DNA from: Coriaria nepalensis
Taxonomy: Eukaryota; Streptophyta; Magnoliopsida; Cucurbitales; Coriariaceae
Reading direction: 5' to 3'
Assembly: GCA_027186245.1 (NCBI GenBank)
Contig: CP114487.1
Span: forward strand, 8,799,001-8,863,000
DNA length: 64,000 nucleotides
Shown here one piece after another: positions 34,905-51,822 of the stretch. The position numbers were made by a program, and so were the translations under genes. Every line of letters begins with the position of its first letter. Position 1 is the stretch's first letter. Under the pieces are notes generated by a model, which saw nothing but the letters and a program-made list of their open reading frames with translations, did not search any database and was not told the origin of the DNA.

Positions 34905-36200
34905 ATGAATCATCATCATCATCAGTCGAGCCTGCTAATACGTTTCCATCTATTTCTTGGCTTTTTCCTCTCTGTAAAAGCACAAATCACAGCAGAAGAT
35001 GATAGCTCGGGTACCTTTCAACCAGGCCTTGGAGTTGTTTTGGGCGTTCTTTCTGTCATGTTTTCAGTCACATTCATTCTACTTGTCTATGCAAAGGTAT
35101 GCTATAGAAGAGCTTCTGCCGCTCATGAAAATAATGCCCAAAACCAAACTCGAGAAAGCAGCCCAAGCTCTAGATTTTCCGGAATCGATAAGACGGTGAT
35201 AGAATCGCTTCCTTTCTTCCGTTTCTCTGCTCTGAAAGGATCCAAAGAAGGTCTCGAGTGTTCTGTCTGTTTATCAAAGTTCGAAGAGATTGAACTTCTT
35301 AGATTGCTTCCGAAATGCAAACACGCATTTCATATCGATTGTATCGATCATTGGCTCGAAAAGCACTCGAGCTGTCCTCTTTGCAGGCAGAAAGTCGCAG
35401 CAGATGATCTCACTCCGCTGAATTACTCGGACTGTATGAGGTTTTTGACGAGTAATCGTCGGTCGGAGCTTGAAGATGAATCGAATAAGATAGAACTTTT
35501 CGTGCAGAGAGAGGAATCGAACAGAGGCTCCTCGAGATTTAGTATCGGAAGCAGCTTCAGGAAAGTTCTGAAGATTAACAAAGATGAAGAAGATCAAGTT
35601 CCGATCCAGAAAGAGGACGCAGATGATGATCAGAAGAAGAAGAAGAAGATCTTACACAAGCATAATCATAAGATCATTGGGTCCGATTTCGTGATGAAGA
35701 ATCGATGGAGTAATGTGAGTTCTTCCGACCTGATGTTCTTGAATACTGAAATGCTCGGCGATTGGTCAAGCAGTCGATTTTCTTCATTCCGTTTGGAATC
35801 TGATCATGTTCCTTCAACATTGGAGGACGCCAATCAAGATGAACAACAAGTTATGAAGATTAAAGAGGAGATCAAGATGAAAAGATTGTTCGAGAGCAAG
35901 ACTGAAAACACGATCGGTAAAAATAATACTTCGTCGATTTCGATTCCGCCATCAGAAGTTTATAGGGCAAATTCGAGCCAAAAAGCAAGAATTACAAGTC
36001 CCGCGGAGAGAAGATCTGTTTCGGAAATCACTGCGATTCCGAGATTCAGCGATTCAAGTATGAATTCAGAGCCTTCTTCTTCAACAACTAGGCAGACTTG
36101 GTATCCAATTGCTAGAAGAACAGTCGCGTGGTTTGCAAACAGAGAGAGAAGTTATCAACAGTTCGATCAAAAAACAGAAAAGCAGTTTGAAGAAGTATAA
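34905..36200 (+). CDS. ATL-family RING-H2 E3 ubiquitin ligase (ATL42/ATL12-like), copy 2
   Basis: Intronless, 431 residues. A His-rich start leads to a signal-like hydrophobic stretch (LLIRFHLFLGFFLSVKAQ) and a transmembrane helix at about 42-63. The GLD-type motif is SGIDKTVIESLPFFRFS. The RING-H2 finger at about 119-160 keeps all zinc ligands and the E2-contact Trp (CKHAFHIDCIDHWLEKH). The tail carries the same blocks as copy 1, including KHNHKII, NRWSNVSSSDLMFLNTEML and RRTVAWFANRER, plus an extra Lys-rich, Asp/Glu-rich section (DDDQKKKKK). The two copies lie in the same orientation about 7.5 kb apart, so they are a tandem duplication later separated by the copia element. Confidence 0.94.
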   Translation: MNHHHHQSSLLIRFHLFLGFFLSVKAQITAEDDSSGTFQPGLGVVLGVLSVMFSVTFILLVYAKVCYRRASAAHENNAQNQTRESSPSSRFSGIDKTVIESLPFFRFSALKGSKEGLECSVCLSKFEEIELLRLLPKCKHAFHIDCIDHWLEKHSSCPLCRQKVAADDLTPLNYSDCMRFLTSNRRSELEDESNKIELFVQREESNRGSSRFSIGSSFRKVLKINKDEEDQVPIQKEDADDDQKKKKKILHKHNHKIIGSDFVMKNRWSNVSSSDLMFLNTEMLGDWSSSRFSSFRLESDHVPSTLEDANQDEQQVMKIKEEIKMKRLFESKTENTIGKNNTSSISIPPSEVYRANSSQKARITSPAERRSVSEITAIPRFSDSSMNSEPSSSTTRQTWYPIARRTVAWFANRERSYQQFDQKTEKQFEEV

Positions 36201-37624
36201 ATCTTAACTTCAGAAAAGTATTGCGTAGATTTCATGAAGCAATGATTTCTTCTTTTCTTATTATTACTGTATCAAGAAAACTTGTTTTTAATTAGTTAAT
36301 TACAAATGCTGGTTAATTTTGATGGATATATATACTCAGCATAAATACATGAACAATTACAGGTCTCTTGTTTATTGTCTTTTTCCTTTGTTTGATTCAT
36401 AATTTTCCTTCAATCCAAACAAATTTTGATGGGTAACAATAGAAGTAAGGAAAATAGTTTGTTGATCAAATATAAACAAATTTTAGATAAAATTTAATGA
36501 AATGACAATCATACTTGATTGATGAAGTGAAGGTATAAGTAATGATATCAAATATAAATAGTCATGTGCTTGGCATAAACTCCAATTCCTACATATAGAC
36601 GGATATTAGTAGGCTTGAGCAAAAGATCAGATCCGATCCGATCCGTCGTAATGGATAATAATACTTAGAAAATGGGACAGATCGGGTATCCGATTTATTT
36701 ATGCGGTTATCCGACAGGTTGCTTTTAATTAAAAAAAACTTTCACCTCTCGTACTCGGTTTGAACCGAGAACTCATACCTATCTTATATGGTTTGCAGAT
36801 TAATTATACGGAACAATAACTGAATTCGCTCCTACAAAACAAGCCTCGTTTACTGTTACTCCATCGTTTTTATTAATTAGAAAATTAGCTCCGACATCAC
36901 AACAGCATCATCGAGCAAACACAATATTAGTATTGCTGTAATAATTACTATTATCTAGAAGATTGACGTAAGTGATGAGTTTGTAAACGCTTCGTCTTTG
37001 ACGAAAAGCTTTGATCATACATAAACCAAAAACTTGGCAGGCTTCTTTCTTTCTTTCGCTATTACAATTGTCATTATTTATTATTATTTAAAAAAAAAAA
37101 AAGAAAAAAAAAAAACTGCCTTAATTCATTAATTATTATGATTATTTGCTTTTTACTCCTTTCCATGTTGTCTAATTTTCCATTGTTTAGTTACTCTTAA
37201 ATAATTGATTTTATTTTGGAATTATTTATTTATATTTATAATGCAGTTTGGATCCTATCTATATATGAAACTATAGTTTAATTAATTATATCATACATCA
37301 TCACTTCTGTCATAAATGAAAATATTTATAGTATATAATTTATAATTATTGTATTTTGGTAATATTAATTTATAGTATAAAGAAATTCAATAAATAAATA
37401 ATTAAAGTTATATGAAGCTCATATTTTATATAAGGTTAATTTATTATTTTGTTTATGTATCGTCCTTATATTAGTTTTAATAAAGGTTTTAATCTTTATA
37501 TTAAAAATAAAAAATCAGCAAAAAGGAAGCATAATCAGAACCTACGCATCGGGTACACAGAGACAGAGACAGAGACAGTCGTAGAGGGAGAGAGAGAGTG
37601 AGAGAGACGGTGGGGATAACACCT
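36201..37624. other. Intergenic: ATL 3' flank, repeat-like patch, GLX1 promoter
   Basis: At about 36610-36740, TAGGCTTGAGCAAAAGATC is followed by repeated GATCCGATCC and GGGTATCCGA words, as at the end of plant hAT MITEs; no matching right end or target duplication was found. The remainder is AT-rich. A GA-rich leader (37560-37612) precedes the GLX1 start. Confidence 0.45.
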
Positions 37625-40600
37625 ATGGCGTCCTCAATACGACCATCTCTTTCGTCCTTTAGGTTCGCCGGAGTTTCTCGCTTTGGCTTCTCTTTCGCGT
37701 CCTGCAACTTCTCTAGGAGGCTCGCTTCCTTTCATCTCGCTAGCGGTACGTCTCTCTCTGCAAAAGCCTCTGCGTTTTAATGGAGATTTTCTACAACTCT
37801 GGATTATTAAAATTTCAACGCAATTGAGGTCCAAAAACCGTGGTTTGCTCTACTTTATGGTTATCTATGATTTCTCATCAAACTCTTGCTGTGGTTTTAC
37901 TTAATTCGATCGCTTCTCTAAAATATTAGTCAGAAATATTTTTTTAATAGTTTACTCTTAGAAGCTTAAGGTGATGATAAGAAAAAGTTCTTGGAAGTAA
38001 ATCTGCAGTATTAATTATCATTAGTTTGGCTGATTGTATTTTCCTTTCAATTTCTGCCCCCCACTCCCTCTTTTTTAATCCATTAGGAATTTAGAGTTGG
38101 GAATTGTTTTCATACAAAATTATATAATTGCATTAAAAGCTGTTTTTGAGCTGTATATTTCTTTAGATTGTAATATGATGGTGAAAAGCCTATAACATTT
38201 GACTAATTTTATGATATTTAGTGACCTAATGATTTACATTTGCTAACAGCTGTTCCACAGTCTCAATTATTCGGCTTTAAAACTTCTAACTTATTGCGAG
38301 GAGAGAGTCGAAACATAAGGATGACTGCAGCCGGTAATACTGCCCAAGCTAGCACAACATCCTCCCCTGAGAATCTCCTAGAGTGGGTCAAGAACGACAA
38401 GAGAAGAATGCTTCATGTTGTTTATCGTGTTGGAGATTTGGAAAGGACTATAAAGTATGTTTCTATCCTATTCATCTTGTTCCATGTATATATTTCTTAA
38501 ACTAAAAAAATAAGTGTTATAAAATATGAAAGTATGGTGCCTGCAGATTCTACACGGAGTGTCTGGGGATGAAGCTTCTGAGAAAACGTGACATACCAGA
38601 GGAGACATACACAAATGCCTTTCTTGGATATGGTCCAGAAGACAATCATTTTGTGATCGAACTCACTTACAGTAAGCTATCGATCTATCTATCTGCTTTT
38701 TGGATTACTTTTTTGGAAGCTTAGTGCAATGCTATAATAATAACATAGACAAATTTATTTTTCATGTGGATTTCTTGATTGAAATTTCCTTTATGCTTTG
38801 TTCTTTGGTCATTTCAGATTATGGAGTTGACAAGTATGATATTGGGACAGCATTTGGTCATTTTGGTATTGCAGTTGAAGATGTAAGATTTATATTATTG
38901 AAAAGCTTTTCTCTTTCATCCATCACTTTCATATTACTTAAAAAGGGAAATAGTGCTTTAAAGAGCAATTAAAATATGACAATCTTGGTCTTATTACTGT
39001 GTTATCTTCTGCTTTGTGATTAGGTTGCTAAGACTGTGGAACTCATAAAGGCCAAGGGTGGCAAAGTGACTCGAGAACCTGGTCCTGTGAAAGGGGGTAG
39101 TACTGTAATTGCATTCATTGAAGATCCAGATGGTTATAAGTTTGAACTTTTGGAAAGGGGCCCTACCCCTGAGCCATTATGCCAAGTAATGCTCCGTGTA
39201 GGTGACCTTGGTCGTTCCATTGATTTTTATGAGAAGGTGGGAATTCCTTAGGCAAGATTTGGCAAGACTTAATTGGGATTCACAGTCCTGAATTTATCCT
39301 TTCTTGTTGTTTCTCCTTTTCTTCTTTCTCTGATTGTATTGCAAGCCCTGTATGTTTATCAGCATCTGGTTTTTCATTTTAGGCTTTCGGCATGGAACTT
39401 CTTCGCAAAAGGGATAATCCGGAGTACAAGGTAACTGATCACCTATTACTTGATTAATAGATTGTATATATATAAATATATATATATATTAAATATAATA
39501 TCAACTTCTTTAATAAAGGCATGACATTGTTAGAGATAATATTGTTCCGGAGATTGCTTTGGTTCCTTATAAATTAATGCCCTTATATCAGCATTACAAG
39601 TATTGAGAGATATTCAAAGGATGTAAGGTCGAAGGAGTTTTGCTTACAGAAATAGTCTCTAGTTAGGTGTCCTAGATTTGAATCTTTTCTTTTCTTATTG
39701 TATTGTTGTGACCCCTATACTATCTACCTACTTACAATATTGCTGACCCCCTTAGACAGCATCATGGTTACCTTGTTGTGTAAGTAATTGCTATTCAAGG
39801 ACATATAATCCACGCTTCATTTGGATGTGTTTTGTTAAGCACATCGAGTTTAGACCCACAAATTACACTGTCTCATCGCTTTATCTTTTGTTTGGACAAA
39901 GCACATAATCTAACTTAAGACCCACAAAATCTAATTAAATATACTCAAGTCCTATAGAATATCTTATTTAGATTCAAGGCATCTTAAATCTTGTTTCCAC
40001 TGCATAGTCCCTTTCGGTAGACTTGTTAAATGTCAGTTGAAGATTAAATCAAGTTTAGGATAGATGGAACTAAACAGAGTCCTTGATTAGGACCCACAGA
40101 ATATTATTTAAATTCTAGCTGATTAGTCTGTCATGCATCTTTGGGCTGTTTCAATGTTGGTCCGGCTTTCATTCTAGCTAATTCAAACAATTAAAAATAT
40201 ATATGTCTATCTTCCTTGCTGATGCATGGTTATGAATTTTTGTTTCCAGTACACAATAGCAATGTTGGGTTATGGTCCTGAAGATAAAAGTGCAGTTCTG
40301 GAGTTGACATATAACTATGGGGTCACTGAATATGACAAGGGAAATGCTTATGCTCAGGTGACTAAACCCTTCCCTAATTCTTTTTTTTTCCCCTTCATCA
40401 AATCTGTTGCAAAGTAGAATATGCTTTTCCAGAACACGCATAGAATGCTGTTTTAAGCGAAATACTAAGGTGCACAGCATGCATAGTTTTTCTTGTGCAC
40501 CCACCCAACGGCTAGGATCCCACCATATGTATGCTTCTGAAAAATTAAAAACCTATGCCGCACATGGGGCGGGCTCCTAGTTGCCGGGAGCACAGAAAAA

Positions 40601-41034
40601 GCTGTGCACACTGTGCACCTTAAGTATTTCTCTCGTCTTAATTCATGTAATGAGTCCCACCTTGTGTCTTGTTTGACCAATTTGGATACTTGTTTCCTTA
40701 ATTATATCAACAGATAGCGATAGGGACGGATGATGTTTACAAAACCGCAGAAGCAATAAAACTATATGGAGGAAAGATAACTCGAGAACCTGGCCCATTA
40801 CCTGGCATCAGCACCAAGATTACTGCTTGCTTGGATCCCGATGGTTGGAAGACGGTGTGTCGCATATATATATATATATATTATACCTTTTGTCTCAAAT
40901 TTATCCATTTTACTCTTGCTTTACATGCATTCGGTTTCTTTTTAGTTAATTTTTATGTTGGTTTTGATACATTATATGTTTTTTGCCTGCAGGTTTTTGT
41001 AGATAATATTGATTTTATCAAGGAATTAGAGTAA
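37625..41034 (+). CDS. GLX1: Lactoylglutathione lyase (glyoxalase I), two-domain plastid type
   Basis: Nine exons (37625-37745, 38250-38454, 38547-38671, 38818-38882, 39024-39236, 39383-39430, 40250-40357, 40714-40854, 40993-41034) join in phase to 355 residues. The Ser/Arg/Phe-rich N-terminus looks like a plastid transit peptide. Two glyoxalase (VOC) repeats follow. The first has His96 ([13 protein letters not shown]) and Glu147 (VIELTYNYG); the second has Gln226 ([13 protein letters not shown]) and Glu277 (LELTYNYG). These are the usual metal-ligand positions. The enzyme isomerises the methylglyoxal-glutathione hemithioacetal to S-lactoylglutathione. Fused two-domain forms of this kind are mostly Ni2+-dependent and often have one active site (family knowledge). 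The ATG at 37625 is chosen over an in-frame ATG at 37598 because MASSIRPS is a typical transit start. Confidence 0.94.
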
Positions 41035-42540
41035 GTTCTTTTCAGATAAATTTATCTTCACTGAGCCTGTTAGACATAAATTTTCGGGTTTTCTATAAAT
41101 GATTCATTATATTTTTTACTCGTAAAATGTATTAGAATCCTATTTTGTAGATAAAGTTATATGTTGCTTGTGCAATGAACATGGTTTATAGTGTTCCTTG
41201 TATTTTTCCTCGGAAGCATCTTAGGGCCTGGAATCTGGACAATTCTGATAAAAAAAAAATCTAAATATCTGAACCTAGGGAGAGGATAAAACGTTGGACC
41301 ACTTTAATGGATATCATCAAATCTGATCCGTCTTCCCAGTGTCCCAACCAGACCAGGTTTCCTTTTTGGAAAGACTACTTGTCGTCTTGTATGAGCAATA
41401 TGTCGCAGCAGATCAACTATTCTACCTTCCTAGTTGAAAAGAGTAGATCCATCTATATTTTACATTCCCTAGAGTTTGGATTGTGTACTCACCACACAAA
41501 TCCTTACTTAATCCATCATTTTTGACAATTGGATAAAGGTCCTTATTTCTTCTCTTTAAGTTGAATAGATTAAAAATTCCTAACTTAATCATACCGTTGG
41601 ATTTTAATCCAATGGCTAAAAATGATGGGTAAAATAGGTTAGAATATGTGCAATAAGGACACATTCCGAACTCCTCGTATGGTTGCAGTGTGTAGAACAA
41701 CTTTTGACAAATATGCATTTCCAAACAAGACATTACATATATAGACTGCCGTTTACAATATCAAGGTGGTGATAAACAAAAATTTACAAGCTATATTATT
41801 TAGCTTCAACTGATTTTCAATTTTCATTTTATTTTATTTTCTTTTTTCTTTTTAAGACAGTACTAGCTGGAGAAGTGGCCGTAATTGTGATCGCTATCCG
41901 TCAGTAATGATGCTCTTTCATCTATACTCATCACCACTTTAGGAATCACGATTTCTGAAGTCGCTCTTGACATCAGGAAATGGAAGGGCATTTTGTTCAA
42001 GGGCAAACACAAACAAAATCTCTTACCAGGACCCACATCACAATTGGACCAACTTGTGAGATTACCTGTCCAAATGCACCCCTGGGTCCAAAACCACTGA
42101 TTGATCGATCGTATACACAAACACGGAACCAAAATACATTCTCAATTGAGAATCTGCTGCAAGTCGAATGTGAAAAAGAACCATTTTCTGCTCTACCTGT
42201 AACACAATCATTTTCAGGTCCATCCCTTATGGGAGATAAGAGCCCCGATATTATGAACAAAGAGCTTACGCATTTTGGTCTTAGAAATTCGATCACTTCC
42301 AAGTGATCTCACAAATTTAAAGGCAATATAACAAACCATACGAACCGATAAGTCCAGAAAAGTTCTATATACCTGAAAGAACTGACAACGACAGCCATAA
42401 TCTGAGGAGCAATGATGCATACCTCTGTAATTAAGAATAATAAGTCTGATATTGATAACCGCCAAGGTTTTTTCCTCACCAAATTCTTCAAGATCTAAGA
42501 AAGATTGCACTGTCCCAATAGAAACATCGTACCTTCTGCC
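41035..42540. other. GLX1 3' flank and an unexplained coding-like patch
   Basis: To about 41300 this is the GLX1 3' end. At 41863-42510 long frames exist on both strands. On the minus strand, LLFLITEVCIIAPQIMAVVV is strongly hydrophobic and lies between an acceptor-like CAG and a donor-like AG|GTAT. A plus-strand frame at 41980-42306 ends in a normal stop. Neither matches a family I can name. It may be a decayed membrane-protein gene or part of the kinase gene's long 3' region. Confidence 0.3.
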
Positions 42541-44312
42541 ACATCTTTTTACAAGTTATGGCATTTCAAATCCATTCAACCTCAAAATTTCATTTCAAAA
42601 GCACCACAGTTAAGAGACATATTTTGCTCTCTGAGCAAAAACTCAACTCCAGCCATAAAATTGTAACTCTACAACTCAACAGCCTAGTACTTTTGAAGTG
42701 CTGTTGTAAATGGCTGAAATAATCGATTTTTCAGAAATCAGTCCAACAATGAATCTAACAATCACTTGCCCCCATTCGATCTCTAGTTCACGCAAAGCAG
42801 TTAAGACACGTCTATCTCGACCACAGACAACAGAAATGAGATAGTTTTGTGATCTGCAGATACTTCCAATTCCACCTTTTCAAGCATTTTTTGGGGGGAG
42901 AAAGTATCCTGCAAATTACGAAGTATGAACTGATACATTAGCAGATTATCGAGATTACTTACAATTGTTAACATTAATAAAGGATTTTCAAACTATAGTT
43001 ACAGGAGATATAGAAATATAGAATACTCGTCTTTGAAGAATGGTACTGAAAACAAAAAGGAAAAAACAAAGGTTTAAAATCAAATATAGTAGGCATAGTC
43101 AGGTATGCTTTATGTTCTAGTCAACGGTTTAGCGTAAGGGAACTAAAACGGGAATCATAAAGTTAATCTGAAACATATGAAGGATGATGGTATCCAAGTG
43201 AATATAAATGAAACAAAACCAATACCAAGTTACATGAGTAATGGTCCAAGGAAATATTCGAAGTCCCACAAAAGAAGAGAAACCTTGGCAATAATAAAAA
43301 TAGCATAAGGAGATGTTGCATTAAGAGATTTAAAATTACATAAATACCTCTTCTACATTATAGATCAGCAAAACAGTATCATTACAGCAAAAGAAGTCTA
43401 CCTTTATAATCCAAGAGCCAAAATTCCATTACTGTTTCAGCCTTACATATTCCCTCCGCATGGAAGTATGTTTCTAAAAATGTGCTCACTGAGCCAAAAG
43501 TTCATATTTGACTCACTGTCTGATGGTCAGAACACCAGAACTCAAAGTGCAGAAACTATGGCTCCTTAAATTCATACAGCTGAAGGTCCAGAGTAAGGAA
43601 TACCTAAGGATGTTTAACGAGAGAAATATAAACATGCAAGTTTCATTCTATTAACGACCAACAAGTCTTTCTGTAACACTAAATTTCAGTGTCCTCTGCT
43701 GCTCCAATCCAAAAGATCAAAGGATATCTAAATTACCCAAGAAAGCCATATACAGGAATATGAAGGAAATTTGAACAACTATTGTAAACTGTATCATAGG
43801 ACAAAGGAATCTTCATGTATAATGACCAAAAAAATAAAAGAAGGGAGAAAATGAGAAATATTCACACATTATTAATATTACATGGAACCATTAGTACAAG
43901 ATTCCTACTGAGATTCATACATGACTTCTATGGACATCATAGAAGCCACGCTTGAGGTAGTCTTATCTGTCAACAACCAATGCATTTGTAGTCACCTGAA
44001 GAAAAACAATGTGAGCAGAACTCGGAACAATGCAATCATCAAATTAGCAGCTTGCAGCATGTCCTGCTAATATATCATCAGAATCTCCTCAACTGGATAG
44101 GGAAAAGACAAACCTCAAGTCACCATATATTTGCAGCTCAGTAGATGTGGTTTTGGAATATCCTTGTCATGAGCTGTTATGTTAGATCAAACATAATGTC
44201 ACCAAGCCATATCACAAGTAAAATAAAATCCATAGAAGTACTTCATTAACAAATAGATATCTACCATATTGATCACTTGGCAGAGGAAATCCACTGCAAG
44301 GATGATATCCAG
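42541..44312 (-). other. Probable spliced 3' UTR and 3' flank of the CKL gene
   Basis: Downstream of the kinase stop the minus strand shows GT/AG-like pairs that would remove introns from a 3' UTR (for example AATATG|GTAGAT to CATAACAG|CTCATG, and CTTGAG|GTTTGT to CTTCAG|GTGACT). No coding frame of note is present. The true transcript end is unknown. Confidence 0.35.
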
Positions 44313-47473
<3,161 letters not shown>

Positions 47474-50400
47474 GATCGAGATCGGATCCGATCCGATCGG
47501 AATAGGTCAGATCTCTAAAAAAATCCACAAAGTTCGATTCAAATACGAAAAAGAAAAATCGAAAATCGTGTAAACTTATTTCTTGAGAGAGAAGGTGAAG
47601 AAAATGCTTGAAGAGAGAGAACGCGAGGACTGGCGGCAAAGAGGAACAGAAGTGGATAAAGGATGAGTATTTGAGGAATATAGAAGGAAATCATAGGGGT
47701 AGTATTGGAATTCTATATTGCGCGGATTAGTTGACCTGTTGACTAAACAATGGATTTTTGGGCCTCACGAAAGTGGGCAAGATACTTATCCTTATTATGC
47801 GGGAAGTTTCCTATGCTGAAGAAAGGGTATTACTGATAATCAAACTGGGGCTGATTCTGTAAATAATTTACTTTTTAGAGGGTAAATTAACGAACAATCC
47901 CATGGGCCTACGCAGGAGGTTTATCAGATTTGTGGAAACGGTTTGGAGCATACGTCAGCGTCAGAGTACCCAATAAGATCCTGCCATGTCATTACGGCCC
48001 GTGACCTATACATATTATGTGGTTCACAGTGATGGCCCGCTAGTTTGGTGAATTACGAAAGAGCCTGAAGAATGAGGTGGCTTGACATGATTGCTTACGT
48101 GGACTCATGAATGATTTTTGTATTTGTTCATGATTTTTGAAAAGTCGAAAGGCACATTATACCCTCATTCAATATAATTTGAGTTTCTTTTAATGGTCTA
48201 AGGGCATTATAGAAGCATTTAAAATTCAAAGAATATCTTAGAATTATATATGATATATTCATATCGATATATGATCTTGGTCTAGAGTTTTCAGTCCAAA
48301 TTGATATGTGATCTTTGAGAATTCAGTCATCTTTTTATTTTTTTTAGAGAACTTGATCTATACTAAGAACTCATAAATATTATATTATATTAGATATTGA
48401 TTTAAGAATAAAGAAAAAAATTATCTAGGAAATAAAATGAAGAACTCAATTTAGGAATGAAGAAATCAAATTCGGTCTAAAAAAAAAGTAAAAGATCGTG
48501 GTCTGAGAAGAGACCTCGGTTTGTGAAAGAATAAATTGAATTCGATTTAGAAAAAGTAAAAGAATTCCATCTAAAAATGATTTCGATATATTGCGTAAAA
48601 AAAAAGTTATCGGTCCATAAATTATCTTATACAGCTTATGTAATAATTATATAAGATTTCATATTAATATAAATGATTTGAAGGTAATATATATTTTAAC
48701 TATTAAATCTATAATAACGATCGAAATTTACGCACAAAAATAGACAGAATTGAATCTGCTCTTTTTTTTCTTAGGCATTTGTCTTGAAACAAATAGTGTT
48801 TGTCTTATGTGATAGAGATGGGGCAAGACGACAGGTACGCTGCTTGACGGGCTGAAAAAAAAGTAGATAAATAGATTGAAACTAATCAAAAAATCCATGG
48901 GTGTGCGAGTAACTGGGTTGAAATTCGGGTCATAGGTACAGATGGTATAATGGATGGAAACTGTGAATTTGGGCTTTAAACTAGTAATGGATAAGTTCTG
49001 GGGATTCTCAATTGTTGTTATGAGTTTTGGGGGTTTTACCTAGTAATGGTTTTTTTTTTTCCTAGGTATTTTATTTTTTATTTTTCATATCTAACCTCTA
49101 CCGATAGTGATCGTGATGCTTAAATATGAGCTCAATCTGTTCACACAGAGATTCAGATACTCATATCGAAACTCAAAATGCTCAAATATGAGCTCGAGAT
49201 CTCTGGCCTAATAATTTTACTAATTATTAATACACGTCGACAAACATTATTCATCATTATAGGTTTTAATCATAATTATATTGAAAATAAATAATAATTT
49301 TATTTAAAAAAATAAAATTCATATTATATATATATATTTAAAATTTAAAATATAAGTTATAGATATGTGACATTCTAAATGTAATAAAGTAACTCAGTAC
49401 ACGACAAATACACGTCAACTACTCTCCTTTCACTTGATTATATTCTAATGAAAAAATTTACGTAATTGGTGGAAATTTCAAATTTGTGATGAAAACTTAC
49501 CATTATACTATACAAAACTAACCGACCCAAAGCCTTTGCAAGCAGTCATCGAGGCGAGGAATCTGTTGTCACCATCAACCATGAATCATCATGATATAAG
49601 GTTAAAAGGTAGGTATATATATATATATATATATATATTAAGATAATCTAAATTCTCATTATTTTATCATGTAAGACTCAAAAAAATTTTAAACTATTTC
49701 TCAAAATTTATGTGTCATGTCTTGGTAGGGATGATATATGTATATATTGAATTAGTATCAAATATTTAAAAATTATATATATTATTTATTTCTTATAAAT
49801 TTTTTTAATAATATATATTTACGGCTTCACCTCTATATCCTTAGTCATTTCTAACTTTACCATATGACCAGTCCCTACCATACCGAAATACGAAACAACC
49901 TTAAATTCTTATTAAAATAATCTCTTAGATCAGTTGAAGTGTTATCACGACAATGATCTGTATCCTTAATTTTAGTTTTACCAGCTAATTAAATACAGTG
50001 ATTACGAAGAACTCCAATTTATTCCTCTAGGCTCTAACTACTCGTCTATATAAAGAGTTTACCTAATGACATGGCCATCTACTTTTCCCATTATCTGCAC
50101 CCGTGGTTTTTTGCTTTTACAAGTAAAAAGTATAGACCTTTTCAACCACTCTTATTCTTACTGTAATGAAATTTGGCAACCAAATCATTACATATATAGC
50201 CCAACCAAACCGTCTCTTCTGCAATATCGGTCGTATGGTGGAAAACAATAATGAGGTTACTAATGGGGAGATCATGGAGCTTGAAGAATCCCCCCAAAGT
50301 AAAATGTCATTTCGATGCAGTTTTCTGGGCAAAGAAATTTTTTTTTTCAATCAATAGATATTGCTCGAGGAACTGGTTGGAGTAAGTGGTACTTACTGTC
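47474..50400. other. CKL promoter and AT-rich intergenic DNA
   Basis: 47474-47700 is the CKL leader and promoter, with a GATCGGATCCGATCCGATCGG palindrome-like patch at 47480-47502. From 47.7 to 50.4 kb no gene was found. A repeat-like patch lies at 48810-48960 and a TA microsatellite at 49615-49637. Confidence 0.45.
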
Positions 50401-50429
50401 ACTAGCATAGCTAGTCTAATTTCATTATT

Positions 50430-50705
50430 TTCGAATATATATTGAATATGAATACTAAATCAAATTCGAGTATATGAAGTATGAGTTTAAATTCGAACAT
50501 TGAATTTGAAGATGGGTTGGTTAGCTATGTTTGTTCAAAATCGAATCAAACCCGAATACCCGATATTTAAACAAATATGAATTTGTATGGCAAATTCACT
50601 AGTCGTTTGAATCTCGAATCGAATCCAAATAAAAATAAATTTACGCGAATTGAATCCAAATATCTGAGTACTCAATTTGATTCGGATTGTTTACAGTCCT
50701 AGATA
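50430..50705. mobile_element. hAT-like MITE fragment, one end only
   Basis: Sequence rich in GAATCGAATCC and CGAATACCCGA words ends in TCGGATTGTTTACAGTCCTAG at 50683-50703. Read in reverse this is the CTAGGACTGTAAAC terminus typical of common plant hAT MITEs. The other terminus and a target-site duplication were not found. Confidence 0.4.
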
Positions 50706-51822
50706 TACATATGCATGGCACTGTGATAAAATACTTGAAACAGGGTGATACCGGAATAGCAATTGCTGCTGAAGTAAAGCTTTTAAAAACATTGTAAGCA
50801 AAGAATAAACCAGCTAGTTATGCCTACCAATTAGATTTCTTATGACAATTAGAAGAAGTTAATATTTTTATGTAACATAATCTCGGTATCTTTCTCTTAC
50901 AAAAATTAAGAGTACATAAAATAACGGTGGAGATTATGTCACATAGCTATAGAGGTGGAAGGTTCTGCATTATTGGATACTTTGAAGAAGATGATGACCA
51001 GTAAAGATTCTACAAAGGTATCAAAGTGATTGTAAGGTGCTAATTGGAGGATTGCTCTGGTGTTATAAGAGATTAATTGGTGTAGGGGTTTCATTGATGA
51101 AATATGCTTCTTTAGGACTAAGAGACTAACAAATTATATGTGGATTGGATTATTTTCCAATCAAGAGAGGGATCCGCCTGTTAGATTAGGTGAAAACACC
51201 TCCACCCCTACTGACTTTCATTTTGGATTAGGGTTGTCGTCAAGATTATACTTTTGTTTTAGCCTCTCATAATTGTATTTGTTCTTCTAATAATTATAAT
51301 AGTGATCAAGTGAAATATTTTATATAAAATATAAGTTAAGCTCGTTTTTTTTTTCCTTATCATAGCTTGAAAGTTTTTTTTTTTTTAATAAACCCTTATT
51401 TCTAAATTTTTATTCTATAATCTTAAATTAAACTACTCAAATAATATCGTGTGAAAAGGCTGTCATAAAGAATACATATTTTCTTTACACTGTTTACACT
51501 TGCCATATTGTTTGTAATGTGATCTTGACTCCCAACCTAGATTAGGTTGATACAAAAAATTCTCTAAATTACTTTGCAAATATTTATTAGCGAATTTTTA
51601 AAATAATGTAAAACTATGAAATTAACCGATCTATCTTTTTTTCGATTTTTTTCAAATTAGTACACTTGCGAGTATGTCGAGGACGGGCTTCATCAATCAT
51701 CATCATATAATTGCAATTCCAAATCGTACTTCAGCATACAAAATTAAGTTCTATTAATCCATCCAGCCCATGATCCATGCACTCATTTTCTGAATGGATG
51801 GATGCTTTTTTATGATAACTAA
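50706..51822. other. Intergenic, no gene recognised
   Basis: AT-rich DNA. The last 150-200 bases are the probable 3' UTR of the SPEAR gene on the minus strand. Confidence 0.45.
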
